Assembly: GCA_943736015.1 (NCBI GenBank)
Contig: OX031065.1
Coordinates: forward strand, 35,168,427 to 35,232,426
Length of the DNA: 64,000 bases
Source of the DNA: Tridacna crocea
Taxonomy: Eukaryota > Mollusca > Bivalvia > Cardiida > Cardiidae
Direction: 5' to 3'
Shown here: positions 32,501 to 44,500 of the stretch, in pieces
Layout of the letters: every line of letters starts with the position of its first letter
Numbering within the stretch: the stretch's first letter is position 1
The notes under the pieces: generated by a model
Told to the model about the DNA's origin: nothing
Seen by the model: only the letters and a program-made list of their open reading frames with translations
Databases searched by the model: none
Program-made: the position numbers and the translations under genes

Positions 32501-35500
32501 CAGGCACTTAGAATAGTGTTGCACTTACCTATCGATATGTTCATTGCAATACTCATGAGTTTGTTAGAATACTTGTCTCGATGATATCTTGAAAGAGATT
32601 TGAAAAGTGTCATGTTAGGTCAAAAGGCTCAGGTGAGCGGCTTTAAGGCAATCATGTCCCTTTCTGTATTATTGTAGTTGGACAGTACGTTTTCAATGCC
32701 ACAACGAATTATGAGCCAGAAGCTGAGTGTCATGATGGTATTCCAATGTCAACGAAGGCAATTGTAGCAATGTAATATATATAGGATCTGACATGCGTTG
32801 GTTTTTGAGATAAAAATTTATTAAACGAGTCGACAAAAATGTTCTTAAGCGAGCCTGTGGCGAGCTTAATCACATTTTTTTGTGGACAAGTTTAATAAAT
32901 TTTAACTCAAAAACCAAGGAGTGTCAGATTCTTTTTATCACATTACTGATTAATAAAAATTAGAATCCAAAATGTTTTAAACCAGAGGCATACATGTATC
33001 ATGTGTAGTGAAATTTACACGAAGCCTGTGCACTTACTTTGACAGGTACATTACGAACGAAAATAGTTCCGAAGAAACTTGCATGATATTGATTTTTGCT
33101 TGCGTCTAACAGTGATTAAATTAACAACTTTATCAGGACAAGAACTTTGACCGCTAATTTCCTTCAGAAACCTAGGTCAGCAATGTTTTAGAAATGAAGC
33201 GTATAATTACAGAGTGTTGACCAAATACAGCACTATTTTCTTATCTCAAACATGTGTGAGACAAGAAAATTCGTAATGGCTGTATCACATTGAAAACAAG
33301 GAGAGTTATGTGATATATATGAGCGCGGATCTGGGAAAAGGTGCCTTATGGCCAAAATTTTCGATTTATGTTTTTTTGCATTTTATTAAAGGGGATTCAT
33401 TTCTGTCTGATGTGTTTATCATTTTTCATCGATATGATGTATAGTTTCGGAGATGTGCACGTTTAAATACAGGCACCCTCCACAATGCGTTTTGTTAACG
33501 AACGTCACGTCAGCGACGTCAATTCTAAAACGCAGTAAAATGCGTACATTTTGTCAGTGGGTGTGAAACGTTAATGTAAAAACAGATCTCTACATGTTTT
33601 TCTTGAGTTTGTTCCTTGATTTAATCCAAGGATTAAACGACAACGAGACGCTGTTTAGCTACCTGATTACTTAGGCAGTTTGCCAAGCATTAGGAAAAAA
33701 AACGGGACAGAAAAGTAACAAACAAACAACATAAATTATTCCTTGTTACTGAATGTAATGTTAAAAACAATGAGCATATTCATATGACATAATCGTCATT
33801 CGGAATGATTTAAATCATATTCAATAAAGAAACTACCAAACAGCAATTACTATTTACGTGATATAAAGGAATACATACGGAATATAATGTAGTGAATTTC
33901 TTTGTGTTTGTAATTAATTCGTGGAGCATAAAAAAATTTGATGTCGCACGATGTCAAAATTTTCTTACGCTGAGAGAAGTAAACACAAGCACCATGAAAG
34001 TTACTACAATACAACATTCCTTTTATTATATACCTACAACTTTCAACAAGATTTGCAGTTATTGACATTTTATTTGAAAACGGCAGATAAAATGAGAAAA
34101 TCAATCAGCGCGGATGGTAGTAACTCTTGTCTTCGCGAATGGCGGATTAATATTACGTCCTCATACCATATTTGGGACCGTATTTCACTGCGTGTAGATT
34201 TTTTTTCTGTCGTGTGTGTTATTCAATTCGTTTCAACGCTTGTATTGGATCCAGAAAAAATTACTGGTATATAATAAACGTAGATATACTTAAAAACAGA
34301 AGTTGCTCTCTGGTAAAAGGTTGTTTTATGCATCTACAAGGAGAATCGACGAGGACCAACCTGCACGAAGTGTGGAAAATTAACTGCATCGACCTTTCGG
34401 GGTTTTTTTTTTGTGTGAATTTTTAGCATGTTCAATGACTATTCTACCTCAGGATTATTGAGCCACTTCTATGACGATATGGGCTGTACAGATCCTTAAT
34501 TTTGTGTTGATTCGCGTGATGTGCATAGCGTAGATGCATCAGACCCGCTTTTGCCAGAGCATGGTGCAGTTTCAAATTCTTAAGATCAGTTTCGGCAAGA
34601 ACTCTTAGCGTATACTAGGTATACTAGAAAACAGGATCAAACATTCATTTCCTCCTAAAACAGTTTGCAAAGTATTGCACAGTATACATCTACACATTCT
34701 TTGAAGTCTGATCTTGATCTTTAATGTTAGCAAAAACTATTAGGTTTATAGTAGACTGAATCACGTAAAATACATGTATAAATTTATCGATCTATTTATA
34801 ATGCTGTTAAAACTCTACCACACAACCCCTAGTTTTAACGACCCCCAAAGAAACAGACTTCTGAAACTGGAAAAAATGAGAAAATGCTAGTAACCGGCGT
34901 GTTTTCCTTTTCTCATAATATTTTCTACCCTTGCAAAGACATTCTTTATTTATTGGTCCTCAGCAAATGATTTCATTTTGAACCAGTCTGAAATTTTGTC
35001 TTTCGGTAAAAAAAAAATTGTTGGAATGCCGTGCTCATTTTTGAAATGAAGGCGCAAAGAGATAGTGAAACAGTGTCATTCCTTTGCTGCCGCACATTTG
35101 CATGAAATTATATCATGGAGAATGTAGAGAAAATAGCATGCATATAATTGCAGCCTGATCTTTGTCTACAAATGGGAACCAAAACGCAAATCCATCTTTT
35201 TTTTCAAGCACATCAAAGAATGTTAAAACGTCTGTGTAACAAACCCTTCTATTGTGTGTTCCGTAAGAATGCATAAAGATTGATACATGTATATTAAAGT
35301 CTGGATGTATTAAATACGCAAAAAAGAAAACATATCAGCATCCCTAAAATATTGATATCCTATCTTTTAGTCATTTAAAGCTAGCATCTGCTACATAACA
35401 TGAACATCTAAAGATCGGTTGTCAAAACTATCAAAATAAACACAAATACATGTAATACGAACTTTTAAAAAGTCTTTAGAGAAGATTCAGGCCAAAGAGC

Positions 35501-38500
35501 TTGCTAAATATTTATCTGTAAAGTGCATGTATATATCAGGTGACAATATTTTAGACTGTACCAAATTGAAAGAGTTTTCAGACGACAAACTGAATATATC
35601 CCGAATGATGATATTTGTCATTAAAAGAACATACAAGGTTGTTGGAACAGAAGAAAATACTGGTCATATATATTTTCTCCTTTGCCTATATTTTTTTTAA
35701 ACAGTCTAACCCATGGTCGTCAAAATTTTGCATAGAAAAACTCGAGAAACGAAGTAGGGTTAAATATTTTGTTAACTATGTGTGCCATATAAATTATCTA
35801 AACTAGTCTAATGCGCCCCTTTGTTTCTGGAGTACACAATGTGAACGGAACTGGACGCATCAGTTACAAAGAGAACAGGAAAAAAATGTGTTCAAGTCTT
35901 TTGGTGTTGCTACACGAATGTGTGGCACGCAGCTCCGCCATATCTTTGTAGATGTGGAGTACTGAATACAGCGTGCATTTTCAGAGAGGGAATCTACATA
36001 CTCCTTATGGACTGACTTTCTGGTTTTCTCACAGTGAAGATAATTATATGAGTGGAGTATTATCAGTACTTCGAGGTGCAGCTGGCTGAGGAAGACCATA
36101 CACGTTCGCATAGTTCACAGTGAACTGAATAGATGCTTTAATGTCTTCAAACACTATGGGGATGTGGACTCTTTTTCCAGTGTTTCCACGTGTTCGCACA
36201 CCGGTCCATTTTTGTCCATGTGCTCAGCTGCATTAAATTTTTGAGTTGCCTTCGTCCAATGGCAAACACAACCATAAAAAATGTCCTACACTAGCATTTC
36301 CCCCAAACATAAACTTCTTCCTATTTCTCTTCCTTTTCTCTCCTTTTGTTGGTTTTTCTATATCAAAATCCATCAAAGTTCGCATTACATACACGTCTTT
36401 ATCATTTTTCTCCATTTCGCGCATATTTTATATGTGGTCGATCATGCCTGTCTTTGTGAATTTTGACGGACAGTTCAATTGCATTTACACCATCTCTCTT
36501 CAAACTCCTCGTCTTCATTTAAAAATCTCCATCGTGACCCAGATTTAAGATCTTTTGACTGTTGTTACTGGCAGTCGGATCACCTTTCTCTGAATCTCCA
36601 TTTCTCCCATCTTCCTGGTCACTCATTGATTGATTGTAGTGTATTTAACGCCGTTTTCAAAATTATTTGAGACAGAAAGAAATTGGCCAAGCCGTTAGTC
36701 GAACTCACGACTCCCTGTCCTCAGGTCCTGTGCGCTACTGACTGGGTTACCGCTGCTCGGCTCCTGGTCACTCAGGTCCTCAATATTAGCCTCAGTACAA
36801 TCACATTGACCTAGTTCTTGGATAAAGTGTAGAACCCGTCCATTGATCTTGATGTAGGGATCTTCGTCATCTTCCCCATCGGAAATATCTATAGCACACG
36901 ATAATGAGCCATCTTAGGAACCAAACGGTGTGTTGATTGTTGTCCATCCAAAGTACCTCTCTATGTTCTGAAGGAAGAAATAAACATCAGGGTTGAAATA
37001 ATGGGTTGGATCAAAATACCACAAACAAAATATTGTCGAGGGAAAAAAGTAAATAACATTTTTACATGGAAAAAAAAAAAGGAGACCAGAAGAAGAAAAT
37101 GTAACTGGTAATGGATGCGCCTCGATCTTACAGTCCGATCTCATTACGTTAAAAAATGAATATAAGTAGGCAGCGTAACCGTCTGCGCTACCCACGCTTC
37201 GTTTAATGATGTACAGTTTAAGGTACATGTAGTTTATTTTGACGATTCAGTTCTTAACATCGCCCTCGTTATATTAGACTCTTAAGAAAAACATAAATAG
37301 CAGGTACATCTTCCATATATTAGGGTTTAAACTACCTAACATCAACATTTGCGGGATTTGTTTTCTAATAACTACCTTTTTTTTTTTTCATTTCGTAGTG
37401 ATCACTTGTTGATGCGGCCATAGACCTACGAAGCTGCATTTAAGGTTGAGAATAAAAATAAACTGAAATGGAAACAAGGCTAGGTTTGCAACATTGTGTT
37501 TTGAAAACATCTTTGAAATCAGAAATGCAACTTAGGCTTTATATCGATAAGAGTAAACTTACCTCCATAACGATGTCTTTCTCGGAAGGTAGGGGTTTAA
37601 ATAAATTTCCTCTCCAGATTTATGGCTTCACTTGCAAATAACTCGTATCAAAAAGACATTTTATAACATTGGTCATTCAAACAAACGATAACTTCTTATA
37701 ATAAATAAATTTTCAGTGGAAACAGATGTCTTTTTACATCACAATTCAAGATTTTTCGCGTACACTCTTATCGACTATTTTTAGAGAAACATGTGACGAT
37801 CACAAAATTGATGACGTAACTTTGAACCGCAATATCTCTACGTCATAACTCGACGCCTTAAGGCACCTTTTCCCAGATCCGCGCTCATATATTTTTATAA
37901 CCGTCACATGAGCCATGTTCTGTAGAAAAGGGCGCTCAATGCGTCTGCAAAATTCTATCGACCCAGGTTAGCCTGGGCAGTTCGCGTAGGCTGAGTTGGA
38001 TGGGAACTTTTTACTTTTGGTTCATTTTCTGTGTAAAAGATCCAGTGCACCCAATGATTTTGTTGGTCGTTAGAGAAAATGGATTAATTCGATTCCATCA
38101 TATTGACTCGCTTAAACCCCCTTTCCTCAGAGAATACATTTCAGTCGAGTATTTTTTAAGTCAAGAAAAGAGGGAATCACTTGGTTCCTGTGCAAGGTTT
38201 CGCGTGTGAAGCATTTCTTGAAAATAGTCTTGGTGGATGTATACAGATTAAGATTTCAAAGCCTAATTAATGGACGCAGAAAATAGAAGAAACCGCTATA
38301 TTTAAGGTGAAAAAAAAATGTCTCTTGCAAGAAACATGTGCTATGCTATTATTTTCTCTGTTTGAATTTTGACGAGATGAGTGGTTGCCAGAAACACATT
38401 AAGCGAGAAAGTCACATCACTAAGACTCAACTCCTGGTTTATTTTCATTTCATTAAGTATCTTTTAGTACGGGGCGGCTTATCTTGGACAAATTCGTTCT

Positions 38501-41500
38501 CGTTACTTCGCAAAATCTGGTCACCATTTCATCTGATTTAGGATTTGTTAAAAATGGTGGAATTAAAATTGACCCTATCTCCTCAGTGTATCGCTATTCG
38601 GTTTGAAAGCTCGAAGCTTGCAAGAACTTTCTCCTTTTGTTTTTGTTTGTTTTTTATTTGTTTGCGGGATGCCCCGCAGGCGCAAAAAATAGTCTATGGG
38701 AGGTATCATTTCAAGGCTATGCATGTACGAAACGAGAGTCATGCCGAGAAAAGATGTTTGATACATTTGCCAAAAGTATAGTGTTTTTTTCTAATTACAC
38801 AAAGGAAATCGAGAAAAGTTATAGTGATAATGATGAGTAGAAGAAGTAGATAAGCATTACGTATGACAATGATAATGAATCAGTATTTTGTCGTTTCAGC
38901 TGCGTTTTATCCATACTTGGGTTACTAGTTGTTTTTGGAACACTATATGATATCTACTTGAGACTAAGTAAGACAGATGATCGAAAGGAACATCACAAAG
39001 AGGAACCATTGAAGAAGACAACTAAACGTGTAAAAGGCGATGCCAAAGTCAACATCGGTTTTGAGAGTAATGAGAAAATAAACGGAGACGTTGATGTGAA
39101 ATATGATTCAGTCAAAGATGTTGAAATGAACAAAGCTCCGAATGGTGATGCTGTTGTAGAGAACGGCAAACCACCGTTACCATTGGTTAAACCTACTGCT
39201 GAACACAGTAAGCAATGTTGTATGAAACAACTCTAAACTTTGGAAATATGAAGTAAAATGATCATTGTCTGTTTATCAGAAAAGTGAAACTGGATAATAG
39301 AAGAAAACATATTTATTCTTCTTGGACGTTAAGTCTGCAGTAACTTTTCCAATCAGATTATTTTAGTTCTCAAGCCGTTCCGTTGCACTGGTGTTTCAAA
39401 TTAAGCTCTTGTCCAGACAAGCTTCCGAGATGCTTAAGTTTCCAACTGTAGGGAAAAGTAAGTGGACCTGTCTCTCCCGTCAAAGCAATGAAATAGGAAG
39501 AAATTGTTCGCTTTAGTCATCTTAGAAGTCTAAGACAATAACCTATTTCTGGCATCACTTCCTTTACAAGAAATTTTATCTGGAACGGGAAGATAGAGCT
39601 GTCGTGCAGTGGTCGTAGCGATTCTGCTACCATCCATGCGGATCGAGTTCGAGTCAAAGGAAAACCTTTTTTATTTTAAATCAAGCAATCGTTTTTTAAA
39701 AGGTGGGTATAATACATATATATCGGTGAAATTTATATGAAAAAAATACAAATCAGAAATTACAAAAAATGCGTAGCCTCTAAATGATTTTTTAGATTTC
39801 TCGCCAAAATAAAAAAAGAAAAACAATGTGGGAATGTCAAGTGACTGACACCTGACTAATGACGCTTAAATTCCATAACATAACTAGCATGAATTTATTT
39901 TCCATAATTTCTTCTTCGAACGCTATGTTTGAACTTTCGGGTGTGTATTTCCAGTATGTTCGAGTTGCTCATGTAAAAATAGACAGTGTTTCCCGTCGGT
40001 GTTGACCTGGGCCGTAGTAAATCTCAAATTTCTCTTGTTGTCGGATGGTTTTCCACTACTGGGATTTATGAATGAAAAGTAAAAGGCTTGGGGAGTTTAA
40101 GGATGATTTTTTTTGTATTTTTGTAAAATTTTCGTCTTTAAATCTGAAGGGCCACCTTTAAGCTAAGTCAATGGTTACGGTACATTTTGTATTATCATGG
40201 TGAATATTTGTACTTGTAATTAGATGTAGTCTCATTCATATTTAATTGACATCACACGAGATTGCACATTGGCCCTTGTGAAATTTGGTAAAAACGAACC
40301 AAGACCTCTCTTGTACAACAATCTATGATAGAAATAGCTTAGTATTTTAGATTTCTAAGATGACTAAATCAACAAAATTCTGAATGCTAGTTTTCTTCAT
40401 CGCTGGTTGGTTCATCGCTTTGACAGAAGATACATTTCTACTCACTTTTCCCTACACTTGGAAACTTAACTGGGCAAGGATTTAATTTGAAGGACCAGTA
40501 AAACAAAACGTGTTGAAAACTAAAGTATGCTGAGTGGAAAAGCGGACATTGCATTTCAAAAAGCCTGTGAGTAGTGAATAATTACGGTCAGGGACAAGAA
40601 AGCAACAGATACTGAATGTTAAGAGGCTTTGTATACCGATACGAACAGTGAAAAAAGCGAGAACCGATACCGCCAGTGCACGGTATGAGAGTTGCTCACT
40701 TATAATTGTATTCATGTTTCAGTCATACAAAAAAATGAAAATATAAAAAAATCAGACATACAAGAAAATAGAGTGAACGAGGATAAAATGTAATAATAAC
40801 AAAAGAATATCAACAACAAAAGATATACTTATCAAAAAATGAAGAAGAAAGCAAAAAGGGGAAAAAAAAGAAACACGAAACGACAATCAAACAAGGAGAA
40901 GAAAAGAAAGGAGAAAACGGGAAAAAATATATCACTTTCTTCCTAAAAAGGTGGGTCTAACGGCTCGAACCAGGTTAATCGGTTTGAGAGCCAAGGATTT
41001 TATCCATTACATCACTGCGCACTTAATAGAATCAATAGCTTGTAAAACTTTTAAGCCTTTTTAATGTACATTTTTACTAACATTATCGAATAATTGATCT
41101 TTTCTTCCCATATACGAACATGGAATGCTCTAAATTATTGTAAACAAAGGCCATGGATATCGCATTCCGTTAATATGAAATTTTTTTATTACAATAAATA
41201 CTGTTGTAGCGCAAGTTGGTCAACATTTTGTTAGAGGAAGCTTTAGACCATGATAGAGATGCATAATTATAATACTTTTATGAGAATAAACGCGATATTT
41301 TTTCTAGACCAAGTGTAACATTGTGACAGGTTGTATTGGGAAAATTTCATTTGTGATAGCGAAGTCAGAAAATACTAGTGTAAAAGTAAGTAATGGTATA
41401 TATTTTTTGTCTTTCGTTTATTTGCTTGTTTTTTAGGGAAACTTAGTTTAAGGGTGTATTCGGATCAAAATAATCATTTATACATACAGAGAGTTAGTCA

Positions 41501-44500
41501 TTATGTTTTTGTCTTCATGTTTTGATATACATGTATATCAGTATGCATTTTACTTTACCTGTTACGCATGTTTTTTTTTTCTATATTATAGGTATCTTGG
41601 AGAAAATGTTTTTGTCATTTTCTATCTATTCAAATGGTTTAAAGATATTAAATACAACCCAGTCTAAAGGAGCATTGACTTGTGTGAATGGAATACGTTT
41701 CCTTAGTACGACCTGGGTCGTTTTGGGTCATTCGTTGAGGTTTGACGGTAAGTGCTGACTTTTTAGTCATAAAGATTGAGTGTTTGGTTCAGATGTTTCT
41801 GTTTGATAATTCAGCATGCACCAGGATTAGTTATCCTTAGTCATCAACTGAATCTTTACCAACTTAAATCAATTATACACATTTACATTTATAGATACCA
41901 ATTAGATCATGCACTTTCTCTCTAAAACTTAATACATATAGCCTATAAATGTAAAGAATTTTCACAAAAAATATCGGGAATGGATTACAAAAGTAGATAA
42001 CGAATAATGACTCAATCTAAATTTTCACAAAATCACGTCTTTATAACAAAATTTGCACCTAGCCATTGTGTAAATTTATGAAATGTTTCAGTGAAAAATG
42101 CAGTACCATACTACTTTCAAAGTAAAATCTGGCAGTGGACGTTTTATGGCATCTTTAGTGCGACTGTATCTGTGGATACGTTTTTCACTCTTAGGTAAGA
42201 GTTTTGTAGATAATGACCAGACTTAACAGATATCTGAATCGGGGCCTTGTTGAAAAAAAAAATAATGGTAAAGAATGATTTTGAAAGTTTTATGGTAAAA
42301 AGGACAAGTAGATACAAGCAGCACTTTGATATTTGCTATCATCAAGTCACATCCAATCTGTTGTTCTCCAACGCTTTCAGTTTAAAAAGAAGTAAAAATT
42401 CCGTCGTCTGATAAGTATAATTATCGACTTGAGCCGGGATTTGTTAACTGTGTATAACCGGAAATGCAGACTCTTTGCCATTTACGCAATAAATATTCCC
42501 GTGCCGAAAAAGTAAGCCGTTTATCAGCATGTACTATTTAGCTTAAAATGCTGTTTTACCATGGTTTATTGATATCGTGTACACAGTCCTTTTTAGCTCG
42601 ACTGAGCACAACGTGCTCAAGGGGAGCTTTTAGGATCACCTGGTGTCTGTCGTCCGTCGTGCGTCGTCAAAAATTCTTTAAACATCAACTTCTCCTAAAC
42701 CGCTGGGCCAATTTGGACCAAACTTGACTGAGATGTTCCTTAGAAGGGTCTTCTTAAAACTTGTTCACAGAATTTGATTCCGTCAAAAACTCTGGTTGCC
42801 ATGGTAACCAAATGGAAATTTCTAAGAAATTCTGTAAAAATCTTCTTCTCTGAAATCGCTGGCCAGATTTTGAAATAATTTCACAGAGATGTTCCTTGGG
42901 TGACCCTTTTCAAAAATTGCGAAATTTTGATCTGTCAAGAAACATGGCTCTGGTGAATCGGGACCACTTACACTGTACAGAAACGAAGAAATTCTTGAAA
43001 TTTCTTCTTCTCTGAAACCCCTGGCCAGATTTTAAAATAATTTCACAGCAATGTGCCTTGGGTGACCCTTTTCAAAAATTGTTCATATAATTTTGATCCG
43101 TCAAGAAACATGGTTTTTGTGAATGGGTGCTACTTGCACTATACGGACATGATGAAATTCTTGAAAATTCTCTTTCTCTGAAACCCCTGGTCAGATTTTA
43201 AAATAATTTCTCAGCAATGTTCCTTGGGTGACCCTTTTCAAAACTTGTTCGTAAAATTTTAATCCGTCAAGAAACATGGCTCTCGTGAATGGGGGCTACT
43301 TGCACTTATACGGAAATGAAGAATTCTTAAAAATTCTTCTTTCTGAAACTGGTGGTAAGATTTTGAAATGACTTTTACAGGCGACTTTTTGAAAATTGCT
43401 TGGAAAAATAATAACTTTTTTTTCTCCAATGTTTCAATACCTCAAGAAGAAAATAGGCTAAGGTCATCTCAAAAGTTCAGGTGAGCGATCCAGGGCCATC
43501 TTTACCTATAACGAAAAAATGAAGAATTCTTCTTTACAGTTACGTCAGTCTATAGGTTTATTCTTAAAAATTAATTTAAGATAGTCATCTAAGGAATTTA
43601 AAGTTATTTTCAGAGTCATCTGTGGCAAATTTTGTTTGGGATGGTGGGACAAAGAGTCAAATTAGGTTTGAAGTATTGTTAGCACTTTAAATGAACTTTC
43701 TTTTTCTTTTTTGCATTTCTTCAAACATTTAATTCAACCACATTTATCCATTTATCCTCTACGGCTATGCACAAGTTCATCTTTTCAATGTTTACCAGTT
43801 TCTCTACGCTTAAAAAAAGTTCATGAATAGTCTCCGAACCTTGAAGATATCTAAATCGCCGATTGAGCGCGTGTGGGACATTTTGGAAAGATGTACTTGA
43901 CAACGTCATCCATCGCCATCAAGGCTTCCAGAATTATGTTGAGCACTGGAGGGAAAATGAGGTTCTAGATTTGGATAAACTTGTTTTAAATATGACTTGA
44001 AAGGTACAGGCAGATTTATGCCACGAAAGCCATGCACTCTATTTTGGGAGAAATCTTTGTTCCATATTTAAGTTATCGTTCTCATGGAAACAAAGTTGCC
44101 ATACATTTACAGGACAAGTTTTGTACTATTTTATAATTGAGTCATAAAATGAATCTATGCTTATCGAATTATCGTCCCCAGTGCGTAATGGACCATAATA
44201 TGTTTTTAATTACTCTAGAACGAACTCTACAGAAGACTTATAAACTTCAATCTACTGAAATTTAGAAAGATTTTTATCTTATAGGCTTGCTGACAAGCGA
44301 ACGGCATGTATCTTCGACAGTATGTTATGATCGTCATCTTTGCCGCCTTGCCTGTGTTTTTTACCTTTGGCACTGAAACTGCAAAATGCCATACAGTAAA
44401 TTTATATTAAATTTTGGCTAATTTCGTTGTTGCTGTTTTAATTGTTGGTTAAGATGTTGTTTTTGCCTAAGTACAAGAGTTTTCTTTTTGTAGCGGACTG

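Larger units (their letters stand above)
33315..37892 (-). mobile_element. DNA transposon with perfect 34-bp terminal inverted repeats
   Basis: ATATATGAGCGCGGATCTGG followed by GAAAAGGTGCCTTA stands at 33,315-33,348, and its exact inverse at 37,859-37,892. The 4.6 kb between them holds broken minus-strand coding pieces, a SINE and two worn P1 MITEs. The flanking AT-rich bases allow an ATA or TATA target duplication but do not prove it. It lies wholly within gene B intron 4. I cannot place its superfamily from the ends alone. Confidence 0.68.
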
